Shown here: in pieces, positions 15,526 to 23,814 of the stretch | Position numbering within the stretch: position 1 is the first letter of the stretch | Layout: each line of letters starts with the position of its first letter | Assembly (NCBI GenBank): GCA_937871715.1 | Contig: CALMOE010000106.1 | Span: forward strand, 1-35,240 | Reading direction: 5' to 3' | From: an uncultured Geobacter sp. | Lineage (GTDB): Bacteria; Desulfobacterota; Desulfuromonadia; Geobacterales; DSM-12255 | DNA length: 35,240 bases | Notes under the pieces: generated by a model | What the model was told of the DNA's origin: nothing | What the model saw: only the letters and a program-made list of their open reading frames with translations | The model's database searches: none | Position numbers and translations under genes: made by a program

Positions 15526-18255
15526 TTAAAATTTCGACGTCTGCCAGCGCAGGAGCAGATGCTGATCGCAGAAGGACTTTGCCTCTGCAAGGGTCCTGAC
15601 CCCACGCCCCGGCAGCAGTATCATGAGTCCGAGGAAGATCTGCGCCGCTGCGCGGGCATCTCCCAGGGAGCTGTGCCGCCCCTCGATGGTGATCCCCATC
15701 CGCTCTGCAATGGCATCCAGGCTGTGCCCCTCGATCTCCTTGTGAAGGGCATAGGAGAGGAAAATGGTGTCGAGGACCGGGTTGTCGATCGGGGGGAGCC
15801 CGGTCTCGGCTGCGGCCATGTCCAGGCACTGCTTGTCGAATGCCGCGTTGTGGGCCACCAGTATGGAGTTCCCCAAGTATTCGACAAACTGGGGATATAC
15901 TTCGCTCATGGCCGGGGCATCTGCCACCATCCGGTCATCGATCCCGTGGATTTCCGTCGACTCTGGGGGTATTGGCCTCCCCGGGTTTACCAGGGTGTTG
16001 AAGATGTCGCTGTTCTGAATCCGCCCCCTTTGGATGCGTATCGCGCTGATGCTGACGACCCTGTCCCCATGGGAAAGCTGCAGCCCGGTGGTCTCGGTGT
16101 CGACAACCACGTAATCCAGATCCGCCAGCTCTGCCTGGAGCAGATCTTCCCGCTCCAGAACCGGCCTCGGCAGAAACAGGTCGAAGTTGTAAAATTCCGG
16201 CTCCCCCTCGATCAACCCCACTGCACAGTTTGATTCCGCAGCGGCGGTCGCCTGAAGCAGGGCCAACCGGACCTCCATCGACTCTCCCGAGGAGCGGGTC
16301 CAGAGCTCTCCATGGTTTCTGCGCACCGCCTCTCCCAGGGGGATCGGCTCTTCCCCGGCAGACACGAGTTCAAGTGATTCCAGTTCGTTTGGGTCTCCGG
16401 CAAAGGGACCACTGACCCGGAAGGTCGTCACCACGGCCCCGTCCTCCACCTTCAGGTTTGCGCCAATCCCTATCTGGCCGGCACCTCTCTGCTCAAGCCA
16501 GTGAAGGGTGCATCTCAAGGAGGCCACCCAGGAGAAAGGCTCCACCAGCACAGCGGGAATCGGCTGGTCGCTGCCGATCTCGATGGAGATTCCAGGAAGC
16601 GAACTCACCGCTTCCTCAAGAAGTTCCCTGGGATTGGAGGGGACGGCGGGCCAGCGCGACGTCCGGGCACTGCTTGCGGCCTCCTCAATGGCCGTCAGCC
16701 GTACGCTCAGTCGGTCCATCTCCTCTGCCAGCGCAGACAGAAACTCCCGTTGTTTCTCAGCCGACATCTGCTGATGGCGCTGCAAGGTTTCGATCAGCGC
16801 ATGGGAGGTAGCCACCGGTCCCCTCAGGAGAAGGGGCATCTCCAGCAGGGTCTCCTCGAACCGCGTGTCTTCCCCGGAGAGAGCGTTCAGATTCCTGAAG
16901 ACCAGGAGAAATCCGGCCCTTTCCCCGCCTGGGCCGGGGATGACCGACAGGGAGCCTTTCAGGAGCTTTCCGTCCCTGAGGGGGAAAATCACCTCTTCAA
17001 CAGCCTCCCGCCCCGGCTCCCATCCCCGGCGAAGCCGGTCCATGTGGAAACCGAGACGCTCACCGGGAAAGATGCGTGACAGGGGGGATCCTATGCCGGA
17101 ACTGTATCCCCGCCCAAGGATGATCCGGGCACGGGGGTTCATCAGTATCGTTTCTGCGGCCTCGTTGGCCACGATCACGCCATCGACCATGGTACGGAGC
17201 ACGGTCGCCAGGCGATTACGTTCCTCCTGCAGGGTCATGGTAGCATCGCGCACGCGCCCTTCCAGTTCATTGTACGCCTTGCCCAGGTTCTCGGCCATGA
17301 GGTTGAACTCGATGGCCAGCTCTTTGATTTCATCCCCGGCGTCTATCTTGATGCGGTGATCCAGGTTGATGCGGGAGATTATCTCGGCACCACGGGTTAT
17401 CTCCAGGATGGGGCGCATGTACTGATCCGCCATCCACCAGGCCATGGTGGCGACCAGGATGACGAAGAGGATGGTGAACAGGGCAACCTGGCGGCTAACC
17501 ATATATAAATGCCCGAACACCTGGGAATCCGGTTGGACCACGGCGAGAAACCAGCCCTTCGGAACTGTGCCCCCCGGGGGGGCCACGGCAGTGACTCCGG
17601 CTAAATAGGTCGCGTTGCCTGATTTGAAGGTTGTCCAACCGGGTTCCAGCTCTTCAGGGGGGGGGAGTGGCGTTGCCTGGCCCCCCGCCAGGCGCTCACC
17701 CCTGGCAGTGAACAGCACCACTTCCCCTGTCTTCTCCTTGCCGGGCTGCTCAATGGCCCATCTGACCCCTTCCGGGATAAAGTATATCGCCAGAGTACCG
17801 ACTGGGCTACCGCTGCTGCCCGCTACTGCCACCCGGTAGGCAAGCTCCTTTCCCGTTGTCGATACAAAGGGGGAGCCATTGCCGGGCGGGACCGAGCCGC
17901 CTCCGGGAACCAGGTCGATTCTCACTGTGCCGGGAACGGATTTCCTCGCCGAAGAAATGAGCTGTTCCGGAAACGGTCCCGACTCCGCCAGGTATGAGAC
18001 CACCTCGGGAGAGGCCGCCAGCCCGGTGGCCGCTTGCTGAACGAGGTGCAGTTCTCCGCGCAGTTGATCCGTCAGCTGCCTCGCTTCATGGGCGAGCTGG
18101 TTGCCGCGGATCCCCTCGATATCGCTGCGGACCATGAAGAAGAGGGACGCCAGCGCAGCCAACAGGGGGAGAACCGCCAGGCCGGTGAGGGAGACGATCA
18201 TCCGGTGACGCAGGCTTCTTTTCTTGGGGGATGAACCGGCCTGTCTGGCAATCAT
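15526..18255 (-). CDS. Membrane sensor (periplasmic-HAMP-PAS-degenerate histidine kinase) fused to a DEDDh 3'-5' exonuclease
   Basis: This 909-residue fusion is numbered here from the ATG. Transmembrane helices at about 20-42 and 256-274 flank a ~210-residue periplasmic sensor domain. HAMP (about 276-330), a coiled coil and a PAS-like domain (about 345-455) follow. A kinase-like dimerisation region (about 460-530) reads PLLLRGPVA where active kinases have HELRTPL, so the phosphoacceptor His is missing, and the ATPase-like region (about 540-670) lacks clear N and G boxes. The C-terminus is a DnaQ/RNase T-type exonuclease with all catalytic residues: D719 and E721 (DTETTG), D807 (HNAAFD), and H861 and D866 (RHSSLGDAR). 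The nuclease should face the cytoplasm. The ATG overlaps the stop of the receiver gene (TGATG), and a GTG one codon earlier is the alternative start. DnaQ-like nucleases and DUF294 proteins are recurrent neighbours of acetate-type symporters in other proteobacteria. Confidence 0.88.
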   Translation of the reverse strand: MIARQAGSSPKKRSLRHRMIVSLTGLAVLPLLAALASLFFMVRSDIEGIRGNQLAHEARQLTDQLRGELHLVQQAATGLAASPEVVSYLAESGPFPEQLISSARKSVPGTVRIDLVPGGGSVPPGNGSPFVSTTGKELAYRVAVAGSSGSPVGTLAIYFIPEGVRWAIEQPGKEKTGEVVLFTARGERLAGGQATPLPPPEELEPGWTTFKSGNATYLAGVTAVAPPGGTVPKGWFLAVVQPDSQVFGHLYMVSRQVALFTILFVILVATMAWWMADQYMRPILEITRGAEIISRINLDHRIKIDAGDEIKELAIEFNLMAENLGKAYNELEGRVRDATMTLQEERNRLATVLRTMVDGVIVANEAAETILMNPRARIILGRGYSSGIGSPLSRIFPGERLGFHMDRLRRGWEPGREAVEEVIFPLRDGKLLKGSLSVIPGPGGERAGFLLVFRNLNALSGEDTRFEETLLEMPLLLRGPVATSHALIETLQRHQQMSAEKQREFLSALAEEMDRLSVRLTAIEEAASSARTSRWPAVPSNPRELLEEAVSSLPGISIEIGSDQPIPAVLVEPFSWVASLRCTLHWLEQRGAGQIGIGANLKVEDGAVVTTFRVSGPFAGDPNELESLELVSAGEEPIPLGEAVRRNHGELWTRSSGESMEVRLALLQATAAAESNCAVGLIEGEPEFYNFDLFLPRPVLEREDLLQAELADLDYVVVDTETTGLQLSHGDRVVSISAIRIQRGRIQNSDIFNTLVNPGRPIPPESTEIHGIDDRMVADAPAMSEVYPQFVEYLGNSILVAHNAAFDKQCLDMAAAETGLPPIDNPVLDTIFLSYALHKEIEGHSLDAIAERMGITIEGRHSSLGDARAAAQIFLGLMILLPGRGVRTLAEAKSFCDQHLLLRWQTSKF

Positions 18256-18626
18256 CACGGTTCTATCATTTCGCGGATCTTTTCCAGCAGTTCCGCGGCA
18301 TTGAAAGGTTTGGTAATGTATTCATCTGCACCTACCTCCAGACCTTTCTTTCGTTCGAGGGCCTGCCCCTTGGCGGTGAGCATGACCACCTTTGTCCCGG
18401 CAAGCTCATCGCACCCCTTGATGATTCTGCATACCTCGTAGCCATCCTTCCTGGGCATGCTTATATCCAGCAGAATCAGATCCGGCCGGATGCGCCCGGC
18501 CACTTCCAGGGCCTCTTCCCCGTCCCGTGCCGTATGGACTTCATACCCCTCCATGTCCAGGATAAACTCAATTGACATCAGGATGTTTGGTTCGTCGTCC
18601 ACGGCAAGAATCTTTTTCTTCCCCAT
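18255..18626 (-). CDS. Stand-alone response regulator receiver (CheY-like)
   Basis: This is a single receiver domain of 123 residues without an output domain. Acidic residues D10 and D11, phosphoacceptor D54 (LLDISMP), T84 and K106 (TKPF) are all present, so it should be phosphorylated. Its likely kinase is the symporter-kinase (H835) in the same cluster. The degenerate kinase encoded directly downstream cannot donate phosphate but could receive this protein as a partner. The stop overlaps the start of the exonuclease gene, indicating translational coupling and probably functional pairing. GGAG lies eight bases before the ATG. Confidence 0.93.
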   Translation of the reverse strand: MGKKKILAVDDEPNILMSIEFILDMEGYEVHTARDGEEALEVAGRIRPDLILLDISMPRKDGYEVCRIIKGCDELAGTKVVMLTAKGQALERKKGLEVGADEYITKPFNAAELLEKIREMIEP

Positions 18627-18659
18627 TAGCTACTCTCCGGATTTAGATATAGTTTCCCA

Positions 18660-19943
18660 TTACTGGCTGACTTCAGCTATCTGCTGATAAAGAAGCCGCT
18701 GCAGAGTGGTCAGGTCCTCCAGCCCGGACTTCAGGCGCTCCCTGGAGACGTGGCCGAGAACGTCAGGATTGAGGAAATACTCCTCCCCCTCTCCGCCGTG
18801 GGCGATCTCCAGCTTGATCTGGCAGCGGACGAATTCGTTCAGGGCGAGCAGAAGGCGGTCGGCTATGGCAACCCCCAACCCTCCCCCTGCCAAAAGGGCC
18901 CTGATCCTTGCAGCAGTTGATGTCTCCCTGATGCCGGATAGGATGGCCAGCATCCTTACCGAGGCGACCAGGGGCCTGGTGGCCATCTCCTCCATTGAGA
19001 ATTGGCCACGGTGACTGCCGCTTCTTGCGGTGCGGAAGCGGCCGAACATCCCCAGGGCGACTGGCATGGTCGCCACCCTGCGGGCAAGCTGGCGGAACTC
19101 CTCCCTCTGACTCTCCCAGGCAAGGAAGGCGGCGGACATCTCCATGACACGATCGCTCAGATCCTTGTCCCCCCATATGGGGCGAAGGTCGGCGATCAAC
19201 TCTATGCCCCTGTCATAGGGGGTGGCCATGGCAGGATCGAATTTACCCCCCCCGCCACTCTGCCCCGGGACCATGGGGCCGATGGAGTCAAGCAACTGCT
19301 CCCGCCAATTGCCGATGGAGCCGTGCCAGAATATGGTGCCGCCACCTCTCAGCCCTGGCTGAGTCGGGATGCCGCAGTCGGCGAGGATCGCCATGAGCCT
19401 GATGGCGAGGCGGTGGAAATACTGATGACTCTGCGCGTCGCTCTCTTCGTGTGCGAGGATGATGCAATTCTGCCCACCGAGGGTGCTCTCCATTCGCCCG
19501 AGAGAGTCGGCAGCCAGCAGGCACCAGGAGCCCTGCGGCGCCGGCTCCCCCTCCTGGCGAAGGTGCTCCACGGCAATGGTGCAGGAGGTGATGAGCAGGG
19601 TTTCGAGGGTGGTGCTGAGGAACTCCTGGAAAGTCCCTGCGGAAGAGCGTGTGGCGAAATGCCGTCTGGAGGTGTCGCACAGTCTCGCGTAAAGTGGGGG
19701 GAGTTCATGGGCAAGGCGTGCTTCCGACAGTTTTGCCATGGTGGCGTTGAACTCCGCGGCCATGCTGCTGTCCAGGCTCTCTTCACTGAGTAGTTCATCC
19801 CTGATCCTGCGCAGCAGGGCAAGGCTCTCCCCGGTCTCAAGCTCCGCCATCCTGAAGGCAAGGCGCTTCTGTATACTCTCCAGCAGGCGTCTGCTCCCTC
19901 TGGATGACAACGTCTTTTCCGTATCTTGGCTGACCGGGATCAT
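18660..19943 (-). CDS. DUF294-like protein with degenerate nucleotidyltransferase site
   Basis: This 427-residue protein aligns with the intact DUF294 protein of the same cluster. Its ~135-residue helical N-terminal region is followed by a nucleotidyltransferase-like segment reading DSLGRMESTLGGQN, and then by a C-terminal domain with DLRPIWGD (compare DLSPLHGD) and a GSHRGQFSMEEMATRP segment. The Gly of the GS motif is D146, and the two metal-binding aspartates are replaced by Q158 and C160. Transferase activity is therefore unlikely, and it may act as a scaffold or regulatory paralogue. Similarity to DUF294 is read by eye. It lies 32 bp after the symporter gene and 33 bp before the receiver gene. 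Confidence 0.75.
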   Translation of the reverse strand: MIPVSQDTEKTLSSRGSRRLLESIQKRLAFRMAELETGESLALLRRIRDELLSEESLDSSMAAEFNATMAKLSEARLAHELPPLYARLCDTSRRHFATRSSAGTFQEFLSTTLETLLITSCTIAVEHLRQEGEPAPQGSWCLLAADSLGRMESTLGGQNCIILAHEESDAQSHQYFHRLAIRLMAILADCGIPTQPGLRGGGTIFWHGSIGNWREQLLDSIGPMVPGQSGGGGKFDPAMATPYDRGIELIADLRPIWGDKDLSDRVMEMSAAFLAWESQREEFRQLARRVATMPVALGMFGRFRTARSGSHRGQFSMEEMATRPLVASVRMLAILSGIRETSTAARIRALLAGGGLGVAIADRLLLALNEFVRCQIKLEIAHGGEGEEYFLNPDVLGHVSRERLKSGLEDLTTLQRLLYQQIAEVSQ

Positions 19944-19975
19944 CGTCCTCGCTTTCCCTCCAATGTGTGCTCTGC

Positions 19976-21505
19976 CTACTGCAGGTTTCCGTGAACCTCA
20001 TCGGCGAGGAAGCGCCTTATCTCCATTGAAGGTGGTTCACTGAACCTGGAGACGACGATCATTATGGCAAGAACCAGAGGGGCGCCGCAGAGGGCGGAGG
20101 CAGTCAGGGGGAAGAGGGTGTTCACCAGGGGTAGCACTCCGCCAAGGAGGGGTTGGGCAAATGTGACGAGAACACCGGTGAGCATTCCGCAGATTACCCC
20201 CATCCTGGTGGTGCCGCTCCACCATATGCCGAGGAGGAAGGCCGGGAAGATGGTGTTGCCGGCCAGGGCGAAGGCGACTGCCGCTATCTCCGCTATCAGC
20301 CCGGGGGGCTTGAGTGAGCCCAGGAGTACCAGGGCTGCCAGCAATAGGGTTGCCCCCTTGGCCAGCTTCATCCTGCGCCCCTCGCTGGCCCTGGGATTCA
20401 CCAGGCGGTAGTAGATGTCGTAGGAGATGGAAGCCGCGCCTGTCATGAGGAGCCCGGCAACGTTGAAAAAAGCGGCGCTGACCGCACCCGCGGCCAGCAT
20501 CCCCACCAGCCACTGGGGGAGGCCGCCGAGGAGGGCGGTACGCACCACCACGTTGTCGGCCATGGCGCGGGCCGCCTCCGGGGTGAGGTTGATGCCGCCT
20601 CGGGCTTCGATGAGCCTGCCGAAGACGGCGTAGGCCGGAGCCGACCAGTAGATCAGGGCGATGAAGAACAGCCCCCAGACCACGCTCCAGCGGGCGTCGC
20701 GCACGTTGGAGACGGTGTAGAAGCGGGAGAGGACATGGGGGAGGCCGGCTGTGCCGAGCATCAGGGTGAAGCAGAGGGCGGTCCAGTGGAAGGGGCCTGA
20801 GTGAACAAAGGGGGAGGCCATGTTGATGTTGAATTCCCTTGAGAGGTCGGCAATGGCCGTGCCGTAGCCGAACTGGGGCATTATCCAGAAGTAGCCGAGA
20901 CGCTTTGCGAGGAACATCAGTGGGAGGATGAAGGTGACGATGAGGACCGAGTACTGCAACTTCTGGCTGCGGGCAACGCCGAGGCTGCCCGAGATGACGA
21001 TGTACCCCATGAGGATGCAGGCGCCGAGGATCACCCCGCTGGAGTAGTCGATGCCGATCAGCCAGGCGAAGAGGATGCCGATCCCCTTGAACTGGGCGAT
21101 GCTGTAGATGAGTGTTATGGCTATGGAGATGGCGGCCGAGATCAGCCGGGCTGCGTTGGATTCGTAACGTTCGCCGATGAAGTCCGGTGCGGTGTACTTG
21201 CCGAAACGGCGGAGCTGGCCGGCGAGGAGCACCAGGAGGAGGACGTAACCCCCGGTCCAGCCGATGACGTAGGCAAGGGCCGAGTAGCCGTAGAGGTAGA
21301 TCAGGCCGGCTATGCCGAGGAAACTGGCCGCGCTCATCCAGTTGCTTGCAATGGCAGCGCCGCCGCCGATCCTGCCGGTATAGCGCCCGGAGACGCCGTA
21401 CTCCGAGCTCTCCCTGGTCTTGTAGAGCAGCCCGGCGATGACGAAGAGGAGGAGCACGCCGAAGACGAAGAGCATGGGAACCAGTTTCTGCCCGGTGTCA
21501 GTCAT
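19976..21505 (-). CDS. Sodium:solute symporter (acetate permease ActP-like)
   Basis: This is a 509-residue integral membrane protein of the sodium:solute symporter family with about 13 hydrophobic segments. Segments such as SNWMSAASFLGIAGLIY near residue 55 and GTAGLPHVLSRFYTV near 255 are typical of ActP-type monocarboxylate (acetate, pyruvate) permeases, so import of acetate or a similar short acid with Na+ or H+ is likely. Geobacter relies on acetate, which fits. The gene starts 8 bp inside the end of the DUF4212 gene, and the two products are expected to work together. Confidence 0.9.
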   Translation of the reverse strand: MTDTGQKLVPMLFVFGVLLLFVIAGLLYKTRESSEYGVSGRYTGRIGGGAAIASNWMSAASFLGIAGLIYLYGYSALAYVIGWTGGYVLLLVLLAGQLRRFGKYTAPDFIGERYESNAARLISAAISIAITLIYSIAQFKGIGILFAWLIGIDYSSGVILGACILMGYIVISGSLGVARSQKLQYSVLIVTFILPLMFLAKRLGYFWIMPQFGYGTAIADLSREFNINMASPFVHSGPFHWTALCFTLMLGTAGLPHVLSRFYTVSNVRDARWSVVWGLFFIALIYWSAPAYAVFGRLIEARGGINLTPEAARAMADNVVVRTALLGGLPQWLVGMLAAGAVSAAFFNVAGLLMTGAASISYDIYYRLVNPRASEGRRMKLAKGATLLLAALVLLGSLKPPGLIAEIAAVAFALAGNTIFPAFLLGIWWSGTTRMGVICGMLTGVLVTFAQPLLGGVLPLVNTLFPLTASALCGAPLVLAIMIVVSRFSEPPSMEIRRFLADEVHGNLQ

Positions 21506-21821
21506 AAAAACCGTCCCTTCGCCTGCTCTGCCGTTCGCTGAGCCGGTCGATCCCCAGGTTGAACAGGGCGCAGATTATGATGAACCATAGTGGGAGCATC
21601 TGGGCGGTGAACCAGAAGTGGAAGGGGAGGCCAAAGAAGTTGAACTCGGTCAGCCAGCTCCCCTTGTCATATACGTTGACTAGCGCCAGGAGCAGCTGGA
21701 AACCGAAGGTGACCACCCCCCAGCCGAGGAGGGAGGCAAGCATGATGGTCACCTCCCCCTTCATCTGCTCTCCCTTGGGGCGGAGCAGGTTTACCCGGCA
21801 GCTTTCTGGCTCTTTTTGCAT
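21498..21821 (-). CDS. DUF4212 small subunit of the sodium/substrate symporter
   Basis: This 107-residue protein has two membrane helices (about 27-47 and 72-92) separated by a segment containing FFGLPFHFWFTAQ, typical of DUF4212 proteins that accompany SSS-family symporters. It most likely stabilises or tunes the permease. AAGGAGG lies eight bases before the ATG, the best ribosome-binding site of the cluster, and the gene overlaps the permease gene. It is the first gene of the transporter/signalling cluster. I found no clear promoter in the 63-bp gap to truD. Confidence 0.88.
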   Translation of the reverse strand: MQKEPESCRVNLLRPKGEQMKGEVTIMLASLLGWGVVTFGFQLLLALVNVYDKGSWLTEFNFFGLPFHFWFTAQMLPLWFIIICALFNLGIDRLSERQSRRRDGFYD

Positions 21822-21884
21822 GACATTATCCTCCTTCTTGAGGGGATATGGGGACGGCAGTCGGAGAGTTTCCTGGTGGGAGCG

Positions 21885-23087
21885 TCACTTGACGATCTCC
21901 CGCAGCACGGATGTGGCGTAGGCCCCCTTGGGGAGGGCAAACTCCAGCAGCAGGCAATCCCTCTCCTGGCTGACAACGGGATCGTGGATAGGGACCCTCA
22001 GGGGGCGCCTCTCCCCTTCGAGCCTGAGCCCCCCATCCCGGCTGAACAACTCGGCGGTGAGACCGGCCTCTTCCAGGATGCGGGCCTCCACTGCGGCGGC
22101 AACCCCTTGGGGCCGGAGCATCTTCCGGCCGAACATCGGCCCGGTTGCCGAGATCTCGAAGGCTGCCACGCGCGGCATGGCCTCCTCTGTCTCCTCCACC
22201 AGGAAGCAGGCAGCGTTGGCATGCTTGCAGGCGATGTCACCCGGCAGGATGGCGTCGATTTCACCGATGCGGGCTGCCACCACCCGATCGAAAAGCTCGG
22301 ACTGGCTGGCGGAGAGGTAGAGGGAGAACAGGCGCGGGTGAATGCACTTGACGGCACGTTGCCAATCCCCCGGCCTGCGCAGCAGGCTCCTGACTATCTC
22401 CCTTTCCGTGCGGCAACTCCCGGGGAGGAGCTCCAGCGACTCGGCCAGTTCGCCGCGGATGAATGCGGCAATCCCCTGCTGCCAGCGTTCGTCCCTCACA
22501 CCTTCGGGGTTGCCGATGATAGCCCTGATCGCCCCCTCGTCATCCCCCTGGAGGAGCCTTCGCCCGACCAGGCCAGAGTTCCCCTGGCTGCCGTAGCGCT
22601 GCTCGCCGAAATAGTTCGGCACCCCCCGCCTTGCCAGGATATCCACCACCGCCTGGGCACTCTGGCTGGCCCCCTCCTTCACCTGGCGCAGCCTGATGCG
22701 GAACCTGTTGCCTGACAGGTGGCCGAGGCGCAGCTTGTTGATGTGCCGCTCGGCGGAGAGGATGCGCACCCCGGGGATCTCCAGCTTGAGGAGCTCCTCC
22801 GGCGGGATGCGGGGGATGGACACCGTCTGCCTGGTGACCCCGCGGGCATCCTTCATCCCGGCGTAACCCAGCTCCCGCTCCGGCAGATTGACCCCCCTGG
22901 CCAGGCGGCGGAGCATCTCCAGGGTTGTCATCCCCCGCTTCTCCACCAGGGCGTAGGTGTGCTCTCCGCTGCCGCACGGTGCGTAGAGGGGGAGTTCGTT
23001 TACCTCGAAATCCTCGGCGCTCTCCTTGAAGATGCCGCCGCTGCCGGGTATCTCCACTGTCAGGAATGGGTATGCCGTGGTAATCAT
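21885..23087 (-). CDS. truD: tRNA pseudouridine synthase D
   Basis: TruD converts uridine 13 of certain tRNAs to pseudouridine. The 400-residue protein has the catalytic Asp at D80 in [14 protein letters not shown], the same number as in E. coli, and later family segments such as [12 protein letters not shown]. The frame is open for another 139 codons upstream, but that stretch is antisense-like and overlaps trmB. The true start is ATG 23087 with CGGAAG before it, overlapping the trmB stop by 4 bp (ATGA). Coupled translation with trmB makes a tRNA-modification pair. Confidence 0.94.
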   Translation of the reverse strand: MITTAYPFLTVEIPGSGGIFKESAEDFEVNELPLYAPCGSGEHTYALVEKRGMTTLEMLRRLARGVNLPERELGYAGMKDARGVTRQTVSIPRIPPEELLKLEIPGVRILSAERHINKLRLGHLSGNRFRIRLRQVKEGASQSAQAVVDILARRGVPNYFGEQRYGSQGNSGLVGRRLLQGDDEGAIRAIIGNPEGVRDERWQQGIAAFIRGELAESLELLPGSCRTEREIVRSLLRRPGDWQRAVKCIHPRLFSLYLSASQSELFDRVVAARIGEIDAILPGDIACKHANAACFLVEETEEAMPRVAAFEISATGPMFGRKMLRPQGVAAAVEARILEEAGLTAELFSRDGGLRLEGERRPLRVPIHDPVVSQERDCLLLEFALPKGAYATSVLREIVK

Positions 23088-23704
23088 ATCTTCCGGTAGT
23101 GGACGAAGTGGATTTTCTTCCCTTCGGCCATGAATTTCAGCATGTACTTGGAGCGGTGGTAACCCTCGAGCTCGTGCCTGTACAGGTCGGGCTTGAGCAG
23201 GTTGGTGAAGCCGGCGACCTGCGGCATGAAGGCGGCCACGTCCTGGCCGTAATCCTCGAAGTCGGTGGCGAAGTGGAAGTCTGCCCCGGCTGCCAGGTAA
23301 GGGTGGAGGAACTCCAGAAAACTGCTGCTCACCAGGCGCCGCTTGCGGTGGCGCTTTTTCGGCCAGGGGTCTGGGCAGTTTATGTACACCGCCGTAAGCG
23401 ACCCCTTGGGGATGTGGGTGGTGATGAACTCCCGTGCCTCCACCCGCAGCACCCGTACGTTGGTGAGGCCGCTCTTCTCCAGGCGGCGGCAGGTCTTGTC
23501 GCACCCCTTGTTGTAGTAGTCGATGGCGATGAAGTTGATACCGGGCTTTTCTGCGGCGGTCTTGGCGATGAAGTCGCCGATACCGCAGCCGATCTCCAGG
23601 GCAATGGGGTTGTCGTTGCCGAATGCCTTAATCCAGTCTATGGGGCTCTCCAGCTCTTCCGGGCGGAGGAAGAGGGGGGAGCTGATTTCAATCATGGTTT
23701 GCAT
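23084..23704 (-). CDS. trmB: tRNA (guanine-N7-)-methyltransferase
   Basis: TrmB methylates G46 in the variable loop of tRNA, using S-adenosylmethionine. The SAM-binding motif [10 protein letters not shown] and the family motif [14 protein letters not shown] are both present. I take the start at ATG 23704 (206 residues, [13 protein letters not shown]), which has GAGG upstream. The open frame extends to 23818, but the extra 38 residues look unlike TrmB and would overlap the preceding gene. It is followed by truD with a 4-bp overlap. Confidence 0.94.
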   Translation of the reverse strand: MQTMIEISSPLFLRPEELESPIDWIKAFGNDNPIALEIGCGIGDFIAKTAAEKPGINFIAIDYYNKGCDKTCRRLEKSGLTNVRVLRVEAREFITTHIPKGSLTAVYINCPDPWPKKRHRKRRLVSSSFLEFLHPYLAAGADFHFATDFEDYGQDVAAFMPQVAGFTNLLKPDLYRHELEGYHRSKYMLKFMAEGKKIHFVHYRKI

Positions 23705-23814
23705 GGTTGCTGTCCTCGGTAAACGGTAAGCTGGGCTATAAATAGCACAGGACCGCACCATGCCGGAAGGGGAAATTGGTGCAGCTAATGTGGTGATGCT
23801 TGCCTTATGCCACT

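Noticed and set aside
19873-19878. Further GTATAC hexamers inside genes (also near 27067)
   Set aside because: About five are expected by chance in the window at this base composition; only the octamer TGTATACA upstream of genes was kept.
21822-21884. Promoter search in front of the DUF4212 gene
   Set aside because: Only the ribosome-binding site is clear; no -35/-10 pair with acceptable spacing was found, so none is annotated.
23088-23504. N-terminal extension of truD by 139 codons
   Set aside because: The extra stretch is out-of-frame trmB sequence rich in Pro, Arg and Gly; the TruD family start and the ATGA overlap fix the start at 23087.
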